From NCBI GenBank assembly GCA_007121115.1, contig SKMI01000205.1, positions 1 through 14,638 of the forward strand: 14,638 nucleotides of DNA. The letters run 5' to 3'. Under the pieces are notes generated by a model, which saw nothing but the letters and a program-made list of their open reading frames with translations, searched no databases and was not told the origin of the DNA. Positions 6,116 through 11,944 of the stretch are shown here, piece after piece (position 1 is the first letter of the stretch; the number at the start of each line of letters is the position of its first letter). The DNA is from Paracoccaceae bacterium (lineage in GTDB: Bacteria; Pseudomonadota; Alphaproteobacteria; Rhodobacterales; Rhodobacteraceae). The translations under genes were made by a program, and so were the position numbers.

Positions 6116-7936
6116 TCAGTCGTCTTCGAACGGGTCCCAGTCTGCGCCGTCGGCCTCGATGGCTTCGGGAAGCGCGTCTTCGGCGGCGGCGGTCTGCGGC
6201 GCGGTGTCGGGGGTGCGCACGGCCTCGATGCGGGCGCCGGGGAAGGCGGCCAGCACCGCCTGCACCAGCGGGTTGTCCATGGCGGCGGTCTGCGCCTGCG
6301 CCTGCGCGCTCGCGCGGGTTTCGGCGATGGTGGGCGCGCCGCCTTCCGAGACGATCGAGACCCCCCATCGCGCGCCCGTCCAGCCCTGCAGCCGCGCCGC
6401 CAGCCGCGCTGCCAGGTCCGGCGAAGCGTCGGCCGTCGGTTCGAACTCGATCCGACCGGGGCTGTAGCGGGCCAGCCGCAGGGTGGTTTCGACCTCGACC
6501 AGAAGCTGCATGTCGCGGGCTTCGCGGATCAGGGCGATCACGGCGTTGAAATCGGCGAAGCGGGCGAGCGGGTTTTCCGGGGCGGCGGCAAGCGCCGCCT
6601 GCGATCCGGCATCGCCGGATCGGCCGCCGCGCCCGGCGGCCTGCACGGGCGCAGGCGTTCGCGCATCGGTGGCGCCTGCGCCCATACCTGAAGGCGCGCG
6701 CGATGCCGGGCCGGGGCTGCCGCGGCCATTGCCTCCGCCGCTGCCTGAGGGTGGCGGCGGGGCATCCTGCAGCCGCCGGACCAGATCACCGGGGGTGGGC
6801 AGGTCGGCGACATGGGTCAGCCGGATCACCGCCATTTCCGCCGCCATCATCGCATTGGGCGCGATCTGCACCTCTTCCAGCGCCTTGAGCAGCATCTGCC
6901 AGGCCCGGGCCAGCACCCGCATGGGCAGCGCTGCTGCGATCTCGGCCATCCGGCGGCGTTCGTCGGGGGCGATGGTGGGGTCATCGGCGGCTTCGGGGGT
7001 GATCTGCGCCACACTCAGGCCGTGCGCGATTTCCGCCAGATCACGCAGCACCGCCGCCGGGTCGGCGCCCTCGGCGTATTGCGCAGACAGTTCCGCCAGC
7101 GCCGCTGCCGCGTCGCCGCGCATGATCGCATCGAAGAGGTCGAGCACCCGGCCCCGGTCCGCCAGCCCCAGCATGGCGCGCACCTGCGCGGCATCGACCT
7201 CGGCCCCGCCATGGCCAAGCGCCTGATCCAGAAGCGAGATCGCATCGCGGACCGACCCTTCGGCGGCCCGCGTGATCAGGCCCAGCGCGTCGTCGCTGAT
7301 CTGCCCGCCCTCGGCCCCGGCCACGCGGGTCAGATGGGCCACCATCACCTCGGGTTCGATCCGGCGCAGGTCGAACCGCTGGCAGCGCGACAGCACCGTC
7401 ACCGGGACCTTGCGGATCTCGGTGGTGGCGAAGATGAATTTCACATGCGCGGGCGGTTCCTCCAGTGTCTTCAGCAGCGCGTTGAAGGCGTTGGTCGACA
7501 GCATGTGGACTTCGTCGATGATGTAGACCTTGTAGCGCGCCGACGCCGCGCGATAGGCGACCGACTCGATGATGTCGCGGATATCGTCGACCCCGGTGCG
7601 CGAGGCGGCGTCCATCTCCAGGACGTCGACATGGCGCCCTTCACTGATCGCCACGCAATGCTCGCAGACGCCGCAAGGGTCGGTGGTGGGCTTGCCCGTC
7701 CCGTCCGGACCGATGCAGTTCAGCCCCTTGGCGATGATCCGCGCGGTGGTGGTCTTGCCGGTGCCGCGAATGCCGGTCATGACGAAGGCATGCGCGATCC
7801 GGTCGGCGGCAAAGGCGTTCTGCAGCGTGCGCACCATCGCATCCTGGCCGATCAGGTCGGCAAAGGTTTCGGGCCGGTATTTCCGCGCCAGAACCCTGTA
7901 GGCGGGCTGTGCTGTCTGATCTGCGGTGTCGGTCAT
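6116..7936 (-). CDS. dnaX: DNA polymerase III subunit gamma/tau
   Basis: Clamp-loader ATPase of the replicative polymerase. The 606 residues show the AAA+ core: Walker A GIRGTGKT (55-62), zinc-binding cysteines C74, C88, C91 and C94, Walker B with D141-E142 in YIIDEVH, sensor-1 TTE (171-173) and the SRC motif (183-185). An oligomerisation domain follows to about 370, then a Gly/Pro/Ser/Ala-rich linker (about 385-460) and a C-terminal tau region likely to contact the polymerase. The protein ends in acidic WDPFEDD. I saw no A-run slippery site like the E. coli one, so a short gamma form by frameshifting is not supported. The ATG at 7936 has GGA 7 bases upstream. It is the first gene of the operon with ybaB and recR, and its leader is shared divergently with sapC. 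Confidence 0.97.
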   Translation of the reverse strand: MTDTADQTAQPAYRVLARKYRPETFADLIGQDAMVRTLQNAFAADRIAHAFVMTGIRGTGKTTTARIIAKGLNCIGPDGTGKPTTDPCGVCEHCVAISEGRHVDVLEMDAASRTGVDDIRDIIESVAYRAASARYKVYIIDEVHMLSTNAFNALLKTLEEPPAHVKFIFATTEIRKVPVTVLSRCQRFDLRRIEPEVMVAHLTRVAGAEGGQISDDALGLITRAAEGSVRDAISLLDQALGHGGAEVDAAQVRAMLGLADRGRVLDLFDAIMRGDAAAALAELSAQYAEGADPAAVLRDLAEIAHGLSVAQITPEAADDPTIAPDERRRMAEIAAALPMRVLARAWQMLLKALEEVQIAPNAMMAAEMAVIRLTHVADLPTPGDLVRRLQDAPPPPSGSGGGNGRGSPGPASRAPSGMGAGATDARTPAPVQAAGRGGRSGDAGSQAALAAAPENPLARFADFNAVIALIREARDMQLLVEVETTLRLARYSPGRIEFEPTADASPDLAARLAARLQGWTGARWGVSIVSEGGAPTIAETRASAQAQAQTAAMDNPLVQAVLAAFPGARIEAVRTPDTAPQTAAAEDALPEAIEADGADWDPFEDD

Positions 7937-8045
7937 GAAAGGTCCGCCACGGGTCCGGGGTTGTGCTTGTCGAAGCCTAGCGCGCCCGACCGGGATTTGC
8001 CACCGTCCGCGTGCGCCGACCGGGCGTGCGCGGCAGACTGCGTGT

Positions 8046-8078
8046 CAGACGTGGGGCAGACGTGGGGCAGGGTTGACT
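8046..8078 (+). promoter_or_regulatory. 11-bp tandem repeat abutting a TTGACT box upstream of sapC
   Basis: CAGACGTGGGG occurs twice in perfect tandem (8046-8056 and 8057-8067), followed by CAGGG and TTGACT (8073-8078), which resembles a -35 box. The 11-bp period is close to one helical turn, as in adjacent activator sites. No clear -10 is seen 16-18 bases further on. It lies in the 277-bp gap between the divergent dnaX and sapC genes; nothing else recognisable is in that gap apart from the leader hairpin at 8163-8177. Confidence 0.35.
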
Positions 8079-8162
8079 TTCGCGCCGCTCTGACAAAGGC
8101 TTTCGCACCGCATGGCTTCGGACCTGCACATCCGGGTCCGGCGCGGCGACGAAACGGTTCCT

Positions 8163-8177
8163 CGGGCGCTTCGCCCG
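8163..8177 (+). promoter_or_regulatory. Hairpin in the sapC leader
   Basis: CGGGCG pairs with CGCCCG around a CTT loop, 36 bases before the sapC start. It may be part of the 5' untranslated region. Only the inverted repeat is seen; a regulatory role is speculation. Confidence 0.25.
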
Positions 8178-8213
8178 TCCCCCGCCGACCCCTATTGATC
8201 GACTGGAACACGC

Positions 8214-8981
8214 ATGAGCAAGCAACTTCTGATTTACCAAAACGCCGAGCCGGTGTCCGCCGAGGCGCACCGCGACATTTCGATCCGCTCGGGCGACAGC
8301 TGGGCCTTTGCCAGCGACCTGAATTCCGTCCCGCTGGTGGCCGCCGAGTTCGAGCGGGCGGGGGCGGAGATGCCGGTGGTGTTTGCCGGGGAAGGCGACG
8401 AGCTGACGCCCGTGGGCCTGCTGGGTCTGGAAGCGGGCGAGAACCTGTTCCTGGCCGCCGACGGCAGCTGGCGGGGCCGCTATGTCCCGGCCTTCCTGCG
8501 CCGCTATCCCTTTGTCTTTGCCGCATCGGGCGAGAACGGCGAGACCCTGACGTTGTGTGTGGACGCCGACTACGAAGGCGTGAACCGCGACGGGCGCGGT
8601 GAGCGGCTGTTCGATGCCGAGGGCAACCGCACGCAGTATCTGGACCGGATGCTGCAGTTCACCTCGGACTACCAGGCCCAGCATCAGCTGACGCGTGCAT
8701 TCTGCAAGCGGCTGAACGAGCTGGCGATTCTGGAGCCCGCGGTGGCGACGGTCAACCTGGCCGACGGGCGGCAGATGACCCTGCGCGGGTTCCAGCGGGT
8801 CAATCCGGAGAAGCTGCGCGGGCTGACGGATGAGCAGGTGACGGAACTGTTCCGGACCGACATGCTGGGGTTGATCCATTTCCACCTGGCCTCGCTGGGC
8901 CAGATGAACGTGCTGCTGGAGCGCAAGCAGACCGCCGCCCCCGCACCCACCCACGCGCCCGAGCAGACCGAGCCCGTTTGA
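8214..8981 (+). CDS. SapC family protein
   Basis: 255 residues, matching the SapC family (about 250), named after a Campylobacter fetus S-layer-associated protein; the biochemical function in proteobacteria is not known. The diagnostic stretch is W86 to F100, with the RYVPAFLRRYPF pattern, preceded by the PVGLLGL and GENLF segments (66-79). No signal peptide or membrane helix is visible, so the protein is predicted to be soluble. The C-terminus is Ala/Pro-rich. The ATG at 8214 has GGAA at 8205-8208 as a weak ribosome binding site. The stop codon lies inside a 14-bp tandem triplication. The gene stands alone, divergent from dnaX. The family call is secure; its role is not. Confidence 0.88.
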   Translation: MSKQLLIYQNAEPVSAEAHRDISIRSGDSWAFASDLNSVPLVAAEFERAGAEMPVVFAGEGDELTPVGLLGLEAGENLFLAADGSWRGRYVPAFLRRYPFVFAASGENGETLTLCVDADYEGVNRDGRGERLFDAEGNRTQYLDRMLQFTSDYQAQHQLTRAFCKRLNELAILEPAVATVNLADGRQMTLRGFQRVNPEKLRGLTDEQVTELFRTDMLGLIHFHLASLGQMNVLLERKQTAAPAPTHAPEQTEPV

Positions 8982-9014
8982 CCTTGCCCGTTTGACCTTG
9001 CCCGTTTGACCTTG
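8973..9014 (+). repeat. Perfect 14-bp triplication spanning the sapC stop
   Basis: CCCGTTTGACCTTG occurs three times without a mismatch at 8973-8986, 8987-9000 and 9001-9014. The first unit carries the sapC stop TGA (8979-8981); the next TGAs are at 8993-8995 and 9007-9009, so all three frames are closed. The third unit leads straight into the structured repeat; the corresponding bases at copy 1 (2177-2190) match the unit at 12 of 14 positions but are not repeated there. Confidence 0.92.
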
Positions 9015-9139
9015 CGGAGCGCCCGCGTGCCGCGGGCGCACACCTTCTGGCGCTGACGCGCGGTTTCAGGGGGCATTCTGCCCCCTCTGCGCGGCAAGCC
9101 GCGCATTCACCCCCTGAGAGTATTTCCGGCAAGATGAAG
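9007..9139 (+). repeat. Structured intergenic repeat, copy 2 (three hairpins plus tail)
   Basis: Second copy of the element at 2183-2306. Hairpins lie at 9019-9039 (9-bp stem, loop TGC, identical to copy 1), 9068-9086 (8-bp stem, loop TTC) and 9088-9105 (8 bp, two-base loop). They are followed by GAGTATTT (9118-9125) and GGCAAGATGAAG ending at 9139. The arms of the third hairpin differ from copy 1 yet remain fully paired. It sits between the convergent sapC and regulator genes, where a transcription terminator would be expected. Confidence 0.82.
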
Positions 9140-9180
9140 CCCGGGTTGGCGTTGGATCGGGTTTCGGAGCGGCGCGTGGA

Positions 9181-10929
9181 TCAGAGTTTCGACAGGGCGT
9201 CGAAGACGTGATCGGGGTGGGTGAAGAGGATGGTCTGACCGGCGTCTTCGGCGATCATGATCCGGGCGCGGGGGCCGAGGGCTTGGCCGAAAGCCTCGAC
9301 CGAAGCGGCAGAGACCACCGGGTCATGGCGACCGTGGACGAGCGCCACCGGGCAGGTGCTTGCGCGGGCACGGTGGGACCAGTCGCGCACCACGTGGTAG
9401 CTGTCGTTCTCGAACGCGCGATAGCCCTGGGCGACGGCGAACTTCACCCCGTTGGCGATGGCGTCGCCGATTTCGGGCGTGTCGAAGGCGGTCAGATCGA
9501 TCGGGGATTGCGCATAGAGCGCGCGGACGAAGCGGTCCACGCCGCCGGCCTCGATCTGGCGCACGCCGGCGTGCAGGATCAGCGGCAGCGCCGAGGGGGT
9601 GAAGCGCGCGGTGTAGGCCACGGTGCGCTGGCGCGGCGACATGTGCCGGAACTGCGCCAGCGCGGTGATTGGCACGCCGCCGGCCACGTTGACGATCCCC
9701 TTGACCCGCTCTGGCACCTTTCCGGCCAGCGTGAAGCTGTACACCGCCCCTGCCATGTGACCGATAAGGCGCAGGTTGCGCAGGTCCAGCGTGGTGATCA
9801 GATGCACCAGATCCGCCGCCAGAAGGTCCGGGACATCAGCAACCGGCCAGTCCGTGCCGGGGGCGGCGCCGAAGAAGGGCCGCTCGGGTGCGATGACCCG
9901 GATCCCATGCGTCCATAGGGCGGCGGTGAAATCCTTGCCGTAGCTCAGGCCATCGAGCATGCCATGCAGGAACATCACTGGCGCACCGTCCTCGGGGCCG
10001 GTGTCGCGGTAATGCATCTTGCGCCCGTCGGGCAGGGTGTGCACCCGGAACGGTGCCTTGGGCTCACTCAGTCGGGCGGCGCTGGCATCGATATGCGAGG
10101 CGAGGCTGAGCGCCAGCCGCACAAGCTGGGCCTGCGAATGGGTCTGGGTCTTGCGCAGGATGGACTTGAGCTGTGTGCGCAGGGTGGAGATCTGCCGCCC
10201 GCGGTGTTCGGCGATCCTGGACATGGACTGCCCCTCGGCCAGGTGCGCGACGATGTCGATTTCGGTTGCCGACAGCCCGAAGGAGCCCTTGAGCACCGCC
10301 TCGATCGCATCGCTCCAGCCGGTATCGGCCTGATCCAGAACTAGGATATCGGGGTGATCCACCTGCGCGACACGGCGGCCCACCATGAACACCGACCCTG
10401 GTTCGTCGCGCCCGCGCAGCAGGATGACCAGCGGCGGGCGCGCTGCGGCGGTATCCTGGCCCGGCGCCCCGGCGGGTTTCAGTGCAGCGATCTCTGCCGC
10501 GAGCCGCCGACGGGCGGCGTCATCCATGTCAAGGCTGGCCAGCGTGCTTTGCCGCGTCAGACCGAAGCGCCGCAGGGCCGCGCCATTGTACCAGACAACC
10601 TTGCCGGTGGCATCGAGCACCAGTTTGGGAAAGGACGACCGCTCGGCCTCGCGCGTGCTGCTTTCCAGCCGCCGGGCGGTATCGAGCCGCTCGAAGAGTT
10701 GCAGCGAGGTGTTCAGAAAGCGGATCGATTCGGACAGGTCCACCGGAAGGGCATCATCGCCCTGAAGCAGCCCATCGCCGACCTGATCGAGCGCGGCTTC
10801 CAGCCGCGTGCTCCAGATATCGACCAGTTCGTCGTAGTTTTCGGGCAGCAGTGCGGTCTCATAGATCGTCTGCAGGAGTTCCACATCGGCCTGAAGTTTG
10901 AGCGGTGGCAGGGCCGAGCGGTCCTTCAT
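9181..10929 (-). CDS. PAS / LuxR-type HTH / alpha-beta hydrolase fusion regulator
   Basis: A one-component regulator of unusual build. Counting from the upstream ATG at 10995 (604 aa): a helical N-terminus (35-118), a PAS-like domain (about 122-222), a LuxR/GerE DNA-binding domain (about 238-300, with LSATEIDIVAHLAEG and the recognition helix region RGRQISTLRTQLKSIL), then an alpha/beta hydrolase domain (about 315-604). The hydrolase has the oxyanion-hole FLHG (342-345) and the acid D558 in HGRHDP, but the nucleophile elbow reads G-H-M-A-G, so M414 (bases 9756-9754) replaces the catalytic Ser, and Q587 (9237-9235) replaces the catalytic His. It is therefore likely a non-catalytic ligand-binding module. 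The preferred start is ATG 10929 (582 aa), with CAGG 6 bases upstream; at 10995 only GGGG one base away is available. It is transcribed away from the IalB-adhesin pair and may control it. Confidence 0.85.
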   Translation of the reverse strand: MKDRSALPPLKLQADVELLQTIYETALLPENYDELVDIWSTRLEAALDQVGDGLLQGDDALPVDLSESIRFLNTSLQLFERLDTARRLESSTREAERSSFPKLVLDATGKVVWYNGAALRRFGLTRQSTLASLDMDDAARRRLAAEIAALKPAGAPGQDTAAARPPLVILLRGRDEPGSVFMVGRRVAQVDHPDILVLDQADTGWSDAIEAVLKGSFGLSATEIDIVAHLAEGQSMSRIAEHRGRQISTLRTQLKSILRKTQTHSQAQLVRLALSLASHIDASAARLSEPKAPFRVHTLPDGRKMHYRDTGPEDGAPVMFLHGMLDGLSYGKDFTAALWTHGIRVIAPERPFFGAAPGTDWPVADVPDLLAADLVHLITTLDLRNLRLIGHMAGAVYSFTLAGKVPERVKGIVNVAGGVPITALAQFRHMSPRQRTVAYTARFTPSALPLILHAGVRQIEAGGVDRFVRALYAQSPIDLTAFDTPEIGDAIANGVKFAVAQGYRAFENDSYHVVRDWSHRARASTCPVALVHGRHDPVVSAASVEAFGQALGPRARIMIAEDAGQTILFTHPDHVFDALSKL

Positions 10930-10983
10930 GCGAAACCTGTCATGCTCTTGCTTCGGGCCTGACCCTTGGCGCGCGAGGATCGC

Positions 10984-11000
10984 GGGGTGGTACATACCCC
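10984..11000. promoter_or_regulatory. Short inverted repeat, possible operator
   Basis: GGGGT (10984-10988) and ACCCC (10996-11000) form a perfect 5-bp inverted repeat around 7 bases. It lies in the leader of the regulator gene if ATG 10929 is used, or overlaps the alternative start at 10995. An operator, perhaps for autoregulation, is possible but rests only on this symmetry. Confidence 0.25.
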
Positions 11001-11369
11001 AAATGAGGTAAAACGTGCTTGAGACTCGGAATAATCACCGTCGCTACAGGTGTTTTCAGAATTAATCAAGCTTGTGTCATTGCCCGGTTTGCTGCGCTCG
11101 GTACCGTGATGGTCGGGCGCAGCATTTCAGAGCGTCCGGTTTTCCGCTTCGGTTTCTTGGTGGTGATGTCGTCAAGGGGAATTTGAGACGCTGTCCTGAG
11201 CTGGATGGACACTGACAAGGGCGCCGGTCCGGCGCCCGGGCACCGGGGGGAATTTCGACCCCGACGACCCTTACCCCCTCGGCCCTGACCCCCGTGCGAG
11301 ACGCGAAGACGTCTGCGTGACGCTGCTGAGAGCGGCGCGCGCGATCTGGTGTGACAGGGGGATGATGCG
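11001..11369. other. Divergent intergenic region with no convincing gene
   Basis: About 370 bp between the regulator (minus) and the IalB-like gene (plus). The first 180 bases are visibly richer in A+T than the surroundings. A 7-bp hairpin GGGCGCC/GGCGCCC lies at 11219-11237 and has no T tract. GGGGAATTT occurs twice (11177-11185 and 11247-11255). TGTCC...GGACA forms a short inverted repeat around 11192-11211. A minus-strand open frame covers 11066-11386, but it has no ribosome binding site and an Arg-rich first half; its last 50 residues look less artefactual and could be a decayed gene end. No sigma70 promoter of good quality was found for either neighbour. Confidence 0.5.
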
Positions 11370-11373
11370 TTGA
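11356..11373 (+). promoter_or_regulatory. Ribosome binding site and ATG-ATG-CGT-TGA mini-frame at the TTG start
   Basis: AGGGGG at 11356-11361 lies 8 bases before the TTG start at 11370. Between them is a three-codon frame, ATG ATG CGT TGA (11362-11373), in a different phase, whose stop overlaps the TTG as TTGA. It could lower or couple initiation at TTG, or be chance. Confidence 0.4.
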
Positions 11374-11939
11374 GAAATCTGGTCATTTGGGGCGCCGCTG
11401 CGCTTCTTCTTTACAGTATCCCGCCTGCGCAGGCCGAAACCCAGCGGCTTCAGAATGGCACCGAATTCGGCGGCTGGACCGTCGCTTGCGAGGCGCTGGC
11501 GGTGAACGAGACAGTCTGCGTGCTCTCGCAGCGGCTGGTGCGGGCCGGGGATGGCGGGCTGCTGGCGGACCTGCTGGCCTTTTCCGGTGCGGACGCCCCC
11601 GGGGCCTATGTCGCCGCACGCGTGCCCAACGGGGTGTTCTTTCCCTCGGGCTTCTCGCTCCGGGCCGATGACGTCGACAGCGGCGACGAGATCCTCGTCG
11701 ATTTCGCCTGGCAAAGCTGCTCGCCCGATATCTGCGAGGCGCTGCTTCCACTGAGCGCCGAGACCGCGGGCGCGTTCGACACCGTGCCCGACTGGGTCGC
11801 CGCCTATCGGCCCGGCATCGACGCCGAGGCGCTGGTGTTCCGCCTGGACCCCTCGGGCTTGCAGGAGGGGCTGAGCGCTTTGGCGGCCGCGCTGGGCCTG
11901 CCTGATCCCTTCAGTGTCGACCTGGCCGAAACGGAGTGA
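11370..11939 (+). CDS. Invasion-associated locus B (IalB) family secreted protein
   Basis: A 189-residue exported protein. Residues 1-22 form a signal peptide (basic start, hydrophobic core AALLLY, cleavage after AQA), so the mature form is periplasmic or extracellular. The IalB family signature is the GGWTVAC block with C40, then C50, followed by a second cysteine pair C117 and C122; the four could make two disulfides. The family is named for a Bartonella protein tied to erythrocyte invasion, but it is widespread in environmental alphaproteobacteria, where its role is unknown. The TTG start is forced: TGA at 11352-11354 closes this frame upstream and no other usual start codon lies between. 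Its last bases carry the ribosome binding site of the downstream adhesin, so the two are an operon and may act together at the cell surface. Confidence 0.85.
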   Translation: MRNLVIWGAAALLLYSIPPAQAETQRLQNGTEFGGWTVACEALAVNETVCVLSQRLVRAGDGGLLADLLAFSGADAPGAYVAARVPNGVFFPSGFSLRADDVDSGDEILVDFAWQSCSPDICEALLPLSAETAGAFDTVPDWVAAYRPGIDAEALVFRLDPSGLQEGLSALAAALGLPDPFSVDLAETE

Positions 11940-11944
11940 CGCGC
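11933..11944 (+). promoter_or_regulatory. Adhesin ribosome binding site inside the IalB gene end
   Basis: GGAG at 11933-11936 immediately precedes the IalB stop TGA (11937-11939) and lies 8 bases from the adhesin ATG at 11945. Ribosomes ending the first gene would sit on this site, which favours coupled translation. Confidence 0.7.

Noticed and set aside
5724..6368. A longer start for the ybaB frame, giving 214 residues
   Set aside because: The extra 100 residues are Arg-rich, overlap the end of dnaX and precede the conserved MMKGLGN start, which has its own ribosome binding site.
6116..7936. Programmed frameshift site in dnaX making a short gamma subunit
   Set aside because: No A-run or similar slippery heptamer is visible in the coding strand near the linker.
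11066..11386. A minus-strand 106-residue gene between the regulator and the IalB gene
   Set aside because: No ribosome binding site, overlap with the IalB start and an Arg-rich first half. Kept only as a possible decayed remnant in the intergenic entry.
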